Assembly (NCBI GenBank): GCA_013001975.1
Contig: JABDKX010000102.1
Span: forward strand, 1 to 54,257
DNA: 54,257 bases
Direction of reading: 5' to 3'
Source: Saprospiraceae bacterium
GTDB lineage: Bacteria > Bacteroidota > Bacteroidia > Chitinophagales > Saprospiraceae
Shown: positions 26,705 to 34,862 of the stretch, piece by piece
Layout: each line of letters starts with the position of its first letter
Numbering within the stretch: position 1 is the stretch's first letter
Notes under the pieces: generated by a model
Told to the model about the DNA's origin: nothing
The model's input: only the letters and a program-made list of their open reading frames with translations
The model's database searches: none
Program-made: the position numbers and the translations under genes

Positions 26705-27973
26705 ATGGAAGCTGCTGACCCACAATTGATTTATTTAATACCTGTTTTATCAGCGACGATAATAGGCGTATGTATTCATTTTTATTATGCTGGAAAAATT
26801 AAAGTATTAATAGGAGATAAGAAACATGCTCAATCACTTTCGGACTTACTTAGAGTTGAACTGGAACAGGAACGTTCTTTTTTGAGTGAAGCGAAATCTA
26901 AAATTGAGCATTATATTGGTAAAAGTTCGGCTCAAGAAGCAGAATTAAAGCATTTGAATATTAAATATCAAAATCTTTTGGATGATAATGATCAACACAT
27001 TCAAAAGTTTGAAAATATTGCCCACCGCATTTTAAAGTCGCAAAGTGTAACATTAAATGAATATCAAACGAAGGGAATGCATGATATTCTAAACCCTTTG
27101 AAAGAAAGAATAAAAGTATTTGAGGAAAAAATTGAAAAATCAAATTTGGCATCCGTGCAGCGCCATCAATCTTTAAAAGAACAAATTAAGTATTTGAGTT
27201 CTAAAAGCGATCAAGTAGCAAACGATGCTAATAACTTAGCTAAAGCCTTAAAAGGCAATTACAAGCAACAAGGCAATTGGGGAGAACTGATCTTGGAATC
27301 GATTTTGGATAAGTCAGGTTTGCAAAAAGATAGAGAATATTTTGTACAAGTAGCAGAAAGAAATGATAATGGGAAATTATTAAAACCTGATGTTGTCATC
27401 GAATTGCCAGAAAACAAAAAGTTGATTATTGATTCAAAAGTGTCTTTGTCTGCATTCAGTCAAATTGTGAATGCTGAAAGTAACGAAGAAGCTGAAATTC
27501 ATAAGCGGAATCATTTAATTGCTGTAAGAAATCATATCGATACCTTAGCGAGGAAAAATTATCATAATCTTTATCAAATTGGAAGTCCAGATTTTGTTAT
27601 GATGTTTATTCCAATTGATACAGCATTTATAGCTGCTCTGGACATGGATAGCAATTTATATAATTATGCTTTTGATAAGAATATTGTAATTGTCACTTCT
27701 TCTACACTTCTAGCAACGCTTAAAACTGTCGAGACAATGTGGCGTAATGAAAAACAAAACAAACATGCCATTGAAATTTCTGTTGAAGCAGGAAAGATGT
27801 ATGATAAGTTTGTAAACTTTCTTGAAGACATGAAAAAACTGGGAACACAAATGCAAACAGCCCAGAATACTTATCAGGAGTCCATGAAAAAATTGAGTTT
27901 TGGAAATGGTAACTTAATTAAGCGAGCTGAAAAAGTAAGGTCATTAGGGGCAAAAAATAATAAAAAAATATAG
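26705..27973 (+). CDS. rmuC: DNA recombination protein RmuC
   Basis: A 422-residue RmuC protein. One N-terminal membrane helix (about 8-30, LIYLIPVLSATIIGVCIHFYY) is followed by a long coiled coil (about 40-160) and the RmuC nuclease-like domain (about 165-380), with GNWGELILESILDKSG, KPDVVIELPENKKLIIDSKVSLSAF and the GSPDFVMMFIPIDTAF phrase typical of the family; the DSK and E-K residues fit a PD-(D/E)XK-like fold. RmuC limits inversions at short inverted repeats in E. coli and has been implicated in phage defence elsewhere. It is monocistronic, with a strong terminator shared with the convergent Omp28-type gene. Confidence 0.93.
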   Translation: MEAADPQLIYLIPVLSATIIGVCIHFYYAGKIKVLIGDKKHAQSLSDLLRVELEQERSFLSEAKSKIEHYIGKSSAQEAELKHLNIKYQNLLDDNDQHIQKFENIAHRILKSQSVTLNEYQTKGMHDILNPLKERIKVFEEKIEKSNLASVQRHQSLKEQIKYLSSKSDQVANDANNLAKALKGNYKQQGNWGELILESILDKSGLQKDREYFVQVAERNDNGKLLKPDVVIELPENKKLIIDSKVSLSAFSQIVNAESNEEAEIHKRNHLIAVRNHIDTLARKNYHNLYQIGSPDFVMMFIPIDTAFIAALDMDSNLYNYAFDKNIVIVTSSTLLATLKTVETMWRNEKQNKHAIEISVEAGKMYDKFVNFLEDMKKLGTQMQTAQNTYQESMKKLSFGNGNLIKRAEKVRSLGAKNNKKI

Positions 27974-27990
27974 ATTGAGTTTTGAAATAA

Positions 27991-28022
27991 AAAAAGGTGA
28001 AGGCGAGTGCCTCCACCTTTTT
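27991..28022. terminator. Bidirectional terminator between rmuC and the Omp28-type gene
   Basis: AAAAAGGTG-(A)-AGGC, loop GAGT, GCCT-(C)-CACCTTTTT: a 13-bp stem with one mismatch and A/T tracts on both ends. It lies between two convergent genes and can serve both. Confidence 0.9.
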
Positions 28023-28041
28023 GAATTTTATTTATAAATAT

Positions 28042-30060
28042 TTATTCTTTGATAAACTGTACCACACGTCTTGCATCATTATCTCTAATCACAATATAAT
28101 ACTGTCCACTTGGATAATCATTAGTCATTATATTCAAAGTGTTTTCACCATTTATCAATGTTTTAACCATACTTGTCATTTTTTGAGATAAAACATTAAT
28201 CACATCAATGTTTACTTTCAGATTAGTATTTGAATGAATAGTTACATTTAAATTATCGAAAGTAGGATTTGGAAAAACATTAACCTCTTCCACTTCTTCA
28301 ATCAGATCTTCATTTCCTGATGTAAATCCTCCCTCTAAAGCATCAGGTATAGAAATAGAATAGCCATTATTTATAGTGCCATCACTATTGATCAACATCA
28401 TAACGATATGCATGTTGTCTAAATTGAAAGAAGCTGGAATTTGATATTGGTAATTGAACAATCTCATTTCATCTTTTTTTAATTCAGTTTCAAAGCTTGA
28501 AGCATCGCCAGCATAACCAAGAGGCACTGCTCTTGCCACGTGATCGTAAACCATACCAGAAGCTGGAACAGTGGCTGGAAGATTTTCATATCCACCCATT
28601 GGACCTCTGTCACCACCAGCATAATAATTTGATTGTGCATATCCTGAACTTGTTCCTGTGACACCATCTTCCGTTATAACGATTGCAATTCTGTTGTCTC
28701 CATCGATTAATCTTTTTGCTACAACCTCGCTTGAAAAGTCAAGCCTTCGTGTGCTTTCGTCAAATGACGCTCCAACTGAAAATGAAGCCAATGGATTTTC
28801 AGATATGTAATTTAGAAACGGTAATTCTAAGTCTTCAATAATGCCAAATCCAGTATCAACAGATCTTCTCATAACTGTTGCACCAGGATAACCCGTAAAG
28901 CCATGTTGACCATCATAATTTGACACAACCATTGGATCTCCATTGTGAACAGCGATTCCAATAAATCTTTTACCGTATTTTTTTGTCAACGCTTCTAAAA
29001 AGACGGCACCTCTTGGACAAAATCCGCACCATGTTCCCGTTCCTTCTTCGACAATAATATTTTTTCCTTCTTTTGGCGTTACGCCCAAAACTTGACCAGA
29101 AAAAATGTTGTTACAAAATTCCTCATCTGTTTCATTATTTAATTTTAGTAATTCAACTTTAATGTCTGCATTACCTTCAGCAATGACATACATTTCAGGA
29201 ATTTCAAATTCATAAGCATCACCTTTAGCTAATGTCAAATTGTCAAAGGTGAAGTTTTTGTCTCCATCAGGAAACTTTACAACCACTTCTGCAGAAGTAA
29301 CCATTTCACTTCCAGTATTTGTTATTGTTCCTGTTATGCCTTGTTCCATTCCAGTAAATCCTGCTGCCGGAACTGAGCTCATCGCTAGTGCGCCGTCCAA
29401 CCTTTTTTCTTCAACATTTGTATTATGTGAAAAAGTTACATCATCAATGTAAAAAGCATTTCCTGTAGTTGGATAAATATTAGCAGAGGCTACAGCATTA
29501 AATCCATTTGTAAATGACCCAATACATTCGTTGTTGACATTTATTTTCCAAGAGTTTTCTGTCAAATTTATTTCGTAATCAACAGTGATCCATGAATCTT
29601 TTTCATATGTCGAACCTAATGCCAAGCCATTATCGCTGTTACTAAATTGTATCTCGCCTGAAGGTAAAAAATAAGCATTGTGACACCAAACTTGTCCAAT
29701 CGCTTCTTCGCCTTGGAAATTCCAATATGCGCTTCCGTTTTCAGGAATATAAATTTTTAGTGAAAAAGTAAATAGACCAGATTCGTATTTGTCACCAAAA
29801 GGTAAAACAATATCTACAGGTCCTCCGCTTGGTGCTGTAGAAGAAAAGAAGATTGAGTTCTTACCACTAGATGCCATGTCATCCGTTATTTTAACATCTA
29901 AACTTCCTCCTGTTGCACCACTCCATGTTGTCCAATCAGGAGACACATCGCCTAAATAATTGCCAGGAGAGTAAGATTCGAAATCATCATAAAAAGTGAT
30001 TTGTGCGTTAATCAAACTTGCTGCAAAACAGAAAAGAAACAGACTGTATAGTTTTTTCAT
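28042..30060 (-). CDS. Omp28-related thioredoxin-fold protein with T9SS type A sorting domain
   Basis: A 672-residue exported protein. Signal peptide 1-19 (ending INAQ); a concanavalin/LamG-like beta-sandwich at about 20-210 (DDFESYSPGNYLGDVSPDW, TVDYEINLTENSWKINVNN, YIDDVTFSHN); a CARDB-like Ig segment at about 225-320; an Omp28-type thioredoxin fold at about 325-560 with a redox motif in EGTGTWCGFCPRGAVFLEAL near residue 340; and a T9SS type A sorting domain at the end (VFPNPTFDNLNVTIHSN...SGQYYIVI). The WCGFC motif suggests disulfide or thiol redox activity at the cell surface. It is monocistronic. Confidence 0.85.
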   Translation of the reverse strand: MKKLYSLFLFCFAASLINAQITFYDDFESYSPGNYLGDVSPDWTTWSGATGGSLDVKITDDMASSGKNSIFFSSTAPSGGPVDIVLPFGDKYESGLFTFSLKIYIPENGSAYWNFQGEEAIGQVWCHNAYFLPSGEIQFSNSDNGLALGSTYEKDSWITVDYEINLTENSWKINVNNECIGSFTNGFNAVASANIYPTTGNAFYIDDVTFSHNTNVEEKRLDGALAMSSVPAAGFTGMEQGITGTITNTGSEMVTSAEVVVKFPDGDKNFTFDNLTLAKGDAYEFEIPEMYVIAEGNADIKVELLKLNNETDEEFCNNIFSGQVLGVTPKEGKNIIVEEGTGTWCGFCPRGAVFLEALTKKYGKRFIGIAVHNGDPMVVSNYDGQHGFTGYPGATVMRRSVDTGFGIIEDLELPFLNYISENPLASFSVGASFDESTRRLDFSSEVVAKRLIDGDNRIAIVITEDGVTGTSSGYAQSNYYAGGDRGPMGGYENLPATVPASGMVYDHVARAVPLGYAGDASSFETELKKDEMRLFNYQYQIPASFNLDNMHIVMMLINSDGTINNGYSISIPDALEGGFTSGNEDLIEEVEEVNVFPNPTFDNLNVTIHSNTNLKVNIDVINVLSQKMTSMVKTLINGENTLNIMTNDYPSGQYYIVIRDNDARRVVQFIKE

Positions 30061-30167
30061 TGGTTGTAAGTTTAGTTTTGAAATTTGGTTTCCCTCTAAT
30101 TTACTGATTTAATCAATTAACCCTGAAAGAAAAAACTTAAAAACAAGCTCAAATCGCAACTAAGACC

Positions 30168-30422
30168 TTATTTATACTTCATTTTCATAAATAGAATGAT
30201 CGATGCCAAGCTAAGTGTAATACTATTTGCAATTATAATTGGAAAATCATTTATGCAATAGCCATAAATTAGCCAGAGAACGACACCGAGAGTAAAGAAA
30301 ATATACATCAATAGAGAAATGTCCTTCGTGTGTTTAGTTTTTATGACTTTAATGGCTTGCGGTAAAAAAGAAATTGTTGTGAATGCGGCTGCACAAAGTC
30401 CAATGATGGTAACATTTTCCAT
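30168..30422 (-). CDS. SemiSWEET sugar transporter
   Basis: An 84-residue membrane protein with three helices and the PQ-loop signature SFLPQAIKVIKTKHTKDIS. The length equals that of bacterial SemiSWEETs, which work as dimers to pass sugars down a gradient. I choose the start at MENVTIIGLCAAAF; the longer frame adds 20 residues without family similarity. It ends a minus-strand stretch but lies 123 bp behind the stress-protein gene and has a palindrome upstream, so it probably has its own promoter. Confidence 0.85.
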   Translation of the reverse strand: MENVTIIGLCAAAFTTISFLPQAIKVIKTKHTKDISLLMYIFFTLGVVLWLIYGYCINDFPIIIANSITLSLASIILFMKMKYK

Positions 30423-30512
30423 TTTAACGGTTAGAGTTTGAATTAGAAAGGTAACAAAGATGTCAAAATATTTCCAAATCAAATTAAAACCGAGAGATAG
30501 AAGATTTTTACG

Positions 30513-30531
30513 ATGTCAATAAGTATGACAT
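30513..30531. promoter_or_regulatory. Palindrome ATGTCA-N7-TGACAT upstream of the SemiSWEET gene
   Basis: Two perfect 6-bp arms are separated by 7 bp, 91 bp before the SemiSWEET start codon. It does not fit the 14-bp box found in the regulon promoters and has no partner 22 bp away, so it is kept apart. Confidence 0.35.
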
Positions 30532-30544
30532 ACAAATTTTTATT

Positions 30545-31579
30545 TTACTTGATAATAAATAGAGGAACTTCAGTATAGAGCGACAATTTCTTTATATTGT
30601 TTTGATTGTTTACTGAATCAAAAATATGATTTTGTTTATCACGAACCATCAACATTTCAACTGGATTTTCTTCAACAAATGTTTCAAGAGCTGACGAAAA
30701 GTTTCTATTATGTAGTGTTAGAAAATCTGTATTTTCAGAAGGGTTAAAATCAATTAAATCTTTATCGTAAGCGTCATCTTGTCTCACATACAAATAGGTC
30801 ATTTTTGCATTAAATAAGTTGGCATAATGATTTGTTAATTCAAGATGCTTTTTCAGATTATTTGGATTATTAAAAGCGAAAACTATTTTTTTTATTTTTT
30901 TATATTTTGCATCTTTTGGGATAAGTAAAACATTAGATGGCGATTTTTTAATTACTGACAAGGACACAGAACCAAAAAGATTATTTTGAATTGAGTGACC
31001 TGTACTTCCCATAATGACCAACTCAGGTTTTGAAGTAGTTATAAGGTTAAGTAATTCATTATTTACATGACCAATTTTATAATTTTTTTCGATCAATGAT
31101 GCCTTAAGTAAATCGCTCTTCCAATCAAAATCTACTTGCGATATGAACTGATCAAACCTCTTCTCGATTTCAACTTTTTCTTTGATTGAGGAATGGACAT
31201 GGAGAACTGAAGTGACAGCATCGATTTGAGTAGCAAATCGGTGAGCGAACATAAATGCATTGGTGGAAGTTTCAGAAAAATCAACAGGAACGACAACTTT
31301 TTTTAGAGAGCCAAAATTTTCTCTTGATAGAATATCGCTTAAAAACTTTCTGAGTTTATTTTTTAACTCGTTATTTTTTCCAAGCGTAACTATCGACTCA
31401 TTATTTAATTGAACCGCAGGAATTGATTCTAATTTAAGTTCTAAAAAAGTGTTGATATCATCAATAATATCAATATCGTAATTAAGCATTGCATTATTCA
31501 AGTACTTATGAATTGTAGAAGTGATAAACTGCTGTGATGTTGTACCAGTTCCGAAAACTTTTACAATATTCTTTTTCAC
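30545..31579 (-). CDS. Universal stress protein with degenerate thioredoxin-like N-terminal domain
   Basis: A 344-residue protein with three parts. Residues 1-80 look like a thioredoxin/glutaredoxin fold (KNIVKVFGTGTTSQQF, then LESIPAVQLN, with the cis-Pro type IPAV) but lack a CxxC motif. Residues about 92-215 form a USP domain with the nucleotide-binding loop in VIMGSTGHSIQNNLFGSVS, one residue shorter than the usual G-2X-G-9X-G(S/T). Residues 216-344 form a second, degenerate USP domain. It lies 1 bp behind a CBS-domain gene in one operon. The same three-part design recurs in the stress operon near 52 kb. ATP binding by the first domain is likely; the partner is unknown. Confidence 0.85.
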   Translation of the reverse strand: MKKNIVKVFGTGTTSQQFITSTIHKYLNNAMLNYDIDIIDDINTFLELKLESIPAVQLNNESIVTLGKNNELKNKLRKFLSDILSRENFGSLKKVVVPVDFSETSTNAFMFAHRFATQIDAVTSVLHVHSSIKEKVEIEKRFDQFISQVDFDWKSDLLKASLIEKNYKIGHVNNELLNLITTSKPELVIMGSTGHSIQNNLFGSVSLSVIKKSPSNVLLIPKDAKYKKIKKIVFAFNNPNNLKKHLELTNHYANLFNAKMTYLYVRQDDAYDKDLIDFNPSENTDFLTLHNRNFSSALETFVEENPVEMLMVRDKQNHIFDSVNNQNNIKKLSLYTEVPLFIIK

Positions 31580-31580
31580 T

Positions 31581-32027
31581 TTACACGTTAGTATACTCAG
31601 CTACAGCGCCATTACTTTTAGCTAATGTTGAAATAATGTCATATGTTGTTACGATCCCCTTAAGGTTGCCATCTTCAACAATTGGAATGGCATGAAACAT
31701 ATTTTCTTTGAAAACTTCCAAAGCCACATTAATCTTATCAGTAGGTTCCATTGTGGCAATACCTTGCGTCATGATATCTTGAACCTCGTAATTGTTCATT
31801 CTGATGTCTTCAATTCTTTCATCGGTATTATCATTCAGAAATCCTCTTCTAAAGAATAAGTAATCAGACTTACTCACAATGCCAATTAATTTCATATCAT
31901 TGACTACAGGAATATGATGAATTTTCTTGTCATTAAATATTTCTGCGGCTTGAGAAATACTTGCATCTGGACTCAAAGTGATGACGTCCTTTGTCATTAT
32001 AGAGGAAATAGGATTTAATAAATTCAT
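31581..32027 (-). CDS. CBS-domain pair protein
   Basis: A protein of about 148 residues with two CBS domains (MTKDVITLSPDASISQAAEIFNDKKIHHIPVVND..., MTQGIATMEPTDKINVALEVFKENMFHAIPIVEDG). I start it at MNLLNPISS: an upstream in-frame Met at 32045 would lie before the expected transcription start, because a -7-like element (GATCTTTG) sits at 32050-32043. Stand-alone CBS pairs bind adenine nucleotides and often sense energy charge. It is the first gene of a two-gene operon with a Trx-USP fusion and is divergent from the REC-CRP regulator. Confidence 0.88.
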   Translation of the reverse strand: MNLLNPISSIMTKDVITLSPDASISQAAEIFNDKKIHHIPVVNDMKLIGIVSKSDYLFFRRGFLNDNTDERIEDIRMNNYEVQDIMTQGIATMEPTDKINVALEVFKENMFHAIPIVEDGNLKGIVTTYDIISTLAKSNGAVAEYTNV

Positions 32028-32042
32028 ATTTTGTATTTTTAT

Positions 32043-32138
32043 CAAAGATCATTTTATCATTTTGACATACACATGATTTATATCATTTGGTAAAATGATT
32101 GATGTCATAATCCACTAGATTTAGCTATTTTACCTTCG
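32043..32138. promoter_or_regulatory. Divergent promoter region with two FNR-like boxes (CBS-USP operon / REC-CRP gene)
   Basis: Box 1 ATGATTTATATCAT (32073-32086, perfect ATGAT-N4-ATCAT) and box 2 ATGATTGATGTCAT (32095-32108, one mismatch) have centres 22 bp apart. A -7-like GATCTTTG (minus, 32050-32043) lies 33 bp from the centre of box 1, and TACCTTCG (plus, 32131-32138) lies 33 bp from the centre of box 2. The regulator gene itself is therefore a probable target (autoregulation). Confidence 0.7.
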
Positions 32139-32167
32139 TATATAATAGCGCATACAAATAACAACAC

Positions 32168-33208
32168 ATGAAAAAAATATTGGTTATTGAAGATAACAAT
32201 GAGGTAAGAGAGAATTTGTGTGAAATTTTAGAACTTTCAGGGTACAAAGTATTTGAAGCTGAAAATGGCGTTGTTGGCGTTAATAAAACGCGTGAATTAT
32301 TACCAGATTTGATTATTTGTGATGTTATGATGCCAGAATTGGATGGTTTTGGCGTATTAAAAATTTTAAATAAATCGCCCGAATTAATGCATATTCCTTT
32401 TATGTTTTTAACGGCGAAAGTTGAAAAACAAGATTTTAGAAAAGGGATGGGACTCGGAGCTGATGATTACATTACCAAACCATTTGATGATGTTGAATTG
32501 ATTGAATCCATAGAAATTCGATTAAAAAAAGCTGAGAGATTACGAGGTTTAGATAATTCTGAAGCTGGCGTAAGACAACTTTTCAATGCTGCCAAAGGAG
32601 AAGAAGAACTCAAAAAATTATCAGAGGATAGAGAACTTAGAAAGTATCAAAAGAAAGACATCATATATGAAGTCAACAATTATCCTAACTGGCTTTATTT
32701 TGTTGTAAGCGGCCAAATAAAATGCTTTAAGATTAATGATTTTGGCAAGGAACTCATCACTCATATTTATGGACCGGGTGATTTTTTTGGATTTTTACCG
32801 CTCCTTACAGACGGCAAATACGAAGACTCCACTGTAGTTCTTGAAGATGCAGAAATCAGCATGATTCCACCAGAGGATTTTAAATTACTTCTTTTTAATA
32901 ATAGAGATTTTGCAGCTAAATTTATTTCAATGTTAGCACATCATGCTGACTACAATGAAAAGCAATTACTCAACTTAGCGTACAGTTCAGTAAGAAAGAA
33001 AGTGGCTAATGCTTTAATAGCTGTAGTAAATAAATCTGTCGGCAATAAAATTGATTTAAGAAGAGAAGATCTGGCATCCTTAGCAGGTACAGCAAAAGAA
33101 ACAACAATCCGAACAATTTCTGATTTTAAGTCAGAAGGCTTCATTGAAATTCAAAATGGTAAAATTGAAGTAGTTGATATCAAAGCACTTGAAAATATTC
33201 CTCAGTAA
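32168..33208 (+). CDS. Response regulator with receiver fused to CRP/FNR-type domains
   Basis: A 346-residue protein with a receiver (1-125: acidic Glu8/Asp9, phospho-acceptor Asp52 in IICDVMMPELDG, Thr82, Lys104 in YITKP), a cyclic-nucleotide-binding-like domain at about 155-265 (YFVVSGQIKCFKIND, YGPGDFFGFLPLL) and a CRP-type winged helix at about 272-340. The recognition helix has Glu311, Ile314 and Arg315 at the positions of FNR Glu209, Ser212 and Arg213, which fits reading a TGA core. No N-terminal Cys cluster for an iron-sulfur centre is present, so the signal should enter by phosphorylation. It is the best candidate to bind the paired boxes of this segment. In effect it joins the FixJ receiver to a FixK-like DNA-binding half. 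Confidence 0.92.
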   Translation: MKKILVIEDNNEVRENLCEILELSGYKVFEAENGVVGVNKTRELLPDLIICDVMMPELDGFGVLKILNKSPELMHIPFMFLTAKVEKQDFRKGMGLGADDYITKPFDDVELIESIEIRLKKAERLRGLDNSEAGVRQLFNAAKGEEELKKLSEDRELRKYQKKDIIYEVNNYPNWLYFVVSGQIKCFKINDFGKELITHIYGPGDFFGFLPLLTDGKYEDSTVVLEDAEISMIPPEDFKLLLFNNRDFAAKFISMLAHHADYNEKQLLNLAYSSVRKKVANALIAVVNKSVGNKIDLRREDLASLAGTAKETTIRTISDFKSEGFIEIQNGKIEVVDIKALENIPQ

Positions 33209-33216
33209 TAATTTGT

Positions 33217-34626
33217 CTAAAAATCATGCGATAAACTGATTCTTAGTTCTTTATATTTATTTAATATATTTTCGAATCCTGGAATATATTTGTATTCAGC
33301 ATGTCTTCGGTAAACATAGTATTCAATACCAATAAGCAAATCTTTAAAAATAGGATATTGATATTCTAACTTTATAATTGTTGAATTCTCGATGCCATCA
33401 AGATGCTCTTCACTATAAATAATCCAATTATTAAAACTACCGAAAATACGTCCCCACTTTTGAATAGCTAAAAATGCTTCAGCTTCAAAATATATACCTT
33501 GTCCGTAAATGTAGTCTCTTAAGAATTCTCCACCGTCTTCCGTAAAAATATCTATCACTTCTACCACCTCAGAATTAGAACTGCCAAAAAGAATGAATCC
33601 TGATTTCAGAGATCCCGAAAAGGCAGTTATACCCTCAAAGTATTTGAAATTGTAATCTCCCGAAATAGCTAATGATCCAATTTTAAAAAGTGGATTATGA
33701 ATGTAATCAAAGTGTTGTGAAATTGTAATTGTAGAATGTGAACTCAATACATTATTAAAAAGAGGCGCGTGAGAAATTAAATTAAAGTAAAATTTCTTCT
33801 TGTCGTTTATATGCGAGAAGTCCAACCATGATTTTAAAATGAAAAAATCAAATGGTTTGTAATTAACTTTTCGATCAAATAAAGTACCGTAGATCAAATT
33901 AAATTTTAAATGTCCCCAAGGTTGAAAGTTGGCATCTAAATTTGATTGCAAAACATGGTTCGTTCCAATGCTCAGATTTGTAATCACCTTGGGTAAGTCG
34001 TCATCATTTTTTCTAGCGAAATTTGAGGTATAATCATTGATTAAACTGTTGAATTGAAGTGTGGGGTTGATTATCGTGACTGCAGCATTTCTAAAAAATT
34101 TATGCTTCCTTTTTTGATCATTTCTTAAAAGACTTAAAGAAAGTCGATGGGTAACCTCACCTAAATAAGCACCGCCTAAAACTGTAGTATACCAATCGAT
34201 AATACTAGGCGGAAAAGTTTCTCCTAAATATTCCCAACTCAAACTGCCAGCCATGACATAAGGAATTGATTCTAAAAAAGAATAACCATTATGTCTTGCG
34301 GCATTGTAAAAAAGAGATCCATGAAAGGGATGCCCGAAAAAGTTTGTACCAAAGGCATCTCCATCCGATGAAAATCCTGAAGTAATGTTATTACCCCAAT
34401 CATCTAATCCTACCTTTGCCCAATCTTTGTTGAGCACCCAAGCGTCAAATCTATTGATTAGAATATTTGAACTTAAAACCTGTGAGCTGATTAAAGCAGG
34501 TTTAGCCGGATTGTAATCATTTATATTTTTTAGAAGAAGACTGTCATGCTGTGCTTCAATATTATGAATACTTGTAATGAATATTATAATATAGATTTTT
34601 GCCAAAAATTGAAATTTCTTTATCAA
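33217..34626 (-). CDS. DUF3943 outer-membrane protein
   Basis: A 469-residue protein with a signal peptide (1-25, ending NIEAQ) and the DUF3943 domain. Typical phrases are WVLNKDWAKVGLDDWGNNITSGFSSDGDAFGTNFFGHPFHGSLFYNAARHNGYSF and SLSWEYLGETFPPSIIDWYTTVLGGAYLGEV (given as parts of one run at about 55-155). The C-terminal half reads as beta strands and ends in a Phe (ISLSHDF), typical of outer-membrane barrels. It is divergent from ccoI and its own -7 element lies 33 bp from an FNR-like box, so it probably belongs to the low-oxygen set. Function unknown. Confidence 0.82.
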   Translation of the reverse strand: MIKKFQFLAKIYIIIFITSIHNIEAQHDSLLLKNINDYNPAKPALISSQVLSSNILINRFDAWVLNKDWAKVGLDDWGNNITSGFSSDGDAFGTNFFGHPFHGSLFYNAARHNGYSFLESIPYVMAGSLSWEYLGETFPPSIIDWYTTVLGGAYLGEVTHRLSLSLLRNDQKRKHKFFRNAAVTIINPTLQFNSLINDYTSNFARKNDDDLPKVITNLSIGTNHVLQSNLDANFQPWGHLKFNLIYGTLFDRKVNYKPFDFFILKSWLDFSHINDKKKFYFNLISHAPLFNNVLSSHSTITISQHFDYIHNPLFKIGSLAISGDYNFKYFEGITAFSGSLKSGFILFGSSNSEVVEVIDIFTEDGGEFLRDYIYGQGIYFEAEAFLAIQKWGRIFGSFNNWIIYSEEHLDGIENSTIIKLEYQYPIFKDLLIGIEYYVYRRHAEYKYIPGFENILNKYKELRISLSHDF

Positions 34627-34645
34627 GTCTTTTTACTTATTCAAG

Positions 34646-34741
34646 TAAAAGTATTGCAGGTATTTTCCTTGTATGGTGATATTTATCATCCTCAATGATA
34701 ATATTGATCATCGTATAAAAATGCATCATCGGCTATTTTTG
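34646..34741. promoter_or_regulatory. Divergent promoter region with two FNR-like boxes (DUF3943 / ccoI)
   Basis: Box 1 GTGATATTTATCAT (34676-34689) and box 2 ATAATATTGATCAT (34698-34711), each one mismatch from ATGAT-N4-ATCAT, have centres 22 bp apart. On the minus strand TACTTTTA (34653-34646) lies 33 bp from the centre of box 1; on the plus strand TATTTTTG (34734-34741), a full match to TAnnTTTG, lies 33 bp from the centre of box 2. Confidence 0.7.
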
Positions 34742-34757
34742 AGATAAAAGAAAAATT

Positions 34758-34862
34758 ATGCCTAATCATGCTTCATTTAAGGAGTTTGCCTTTGTCATTT
34801 TAATTATAATTCTATTCTTGATTATTCTATTTTCATTAGCTATGTACATTTTCGTAAAATGA
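34758..34862 (+). CDS. 34-residue single-span membrane peptide coupled to ccoI
   Basis: A short reading frame starting MPNHASFKEF with one hydrophobic helix (FVILIIILFLIILFSLAMYIF, about 12-32) and a Lys end. Its stop overlaps the ccoI start as ATGA, and its start lies 17 bp past a full TAnnTTTG element, so it would be the first codon of the ccoI message. The arrangement suggests a genuine small protein, perhaps a cbb3 assembly or CcoI-associated peptide, or a leader that couples translation. No homologue is recognised. Confidence 0.55.
   Translation: MPNHASFKEFAFVILIIILFLIILFSLAMYIFVK

Noticed and set aside
30105-30115. TGATTTAATCA before the Omp28-type gene
   Set aside because: Spacer of 3 bp instead of 4 and no partner 22 bp away.
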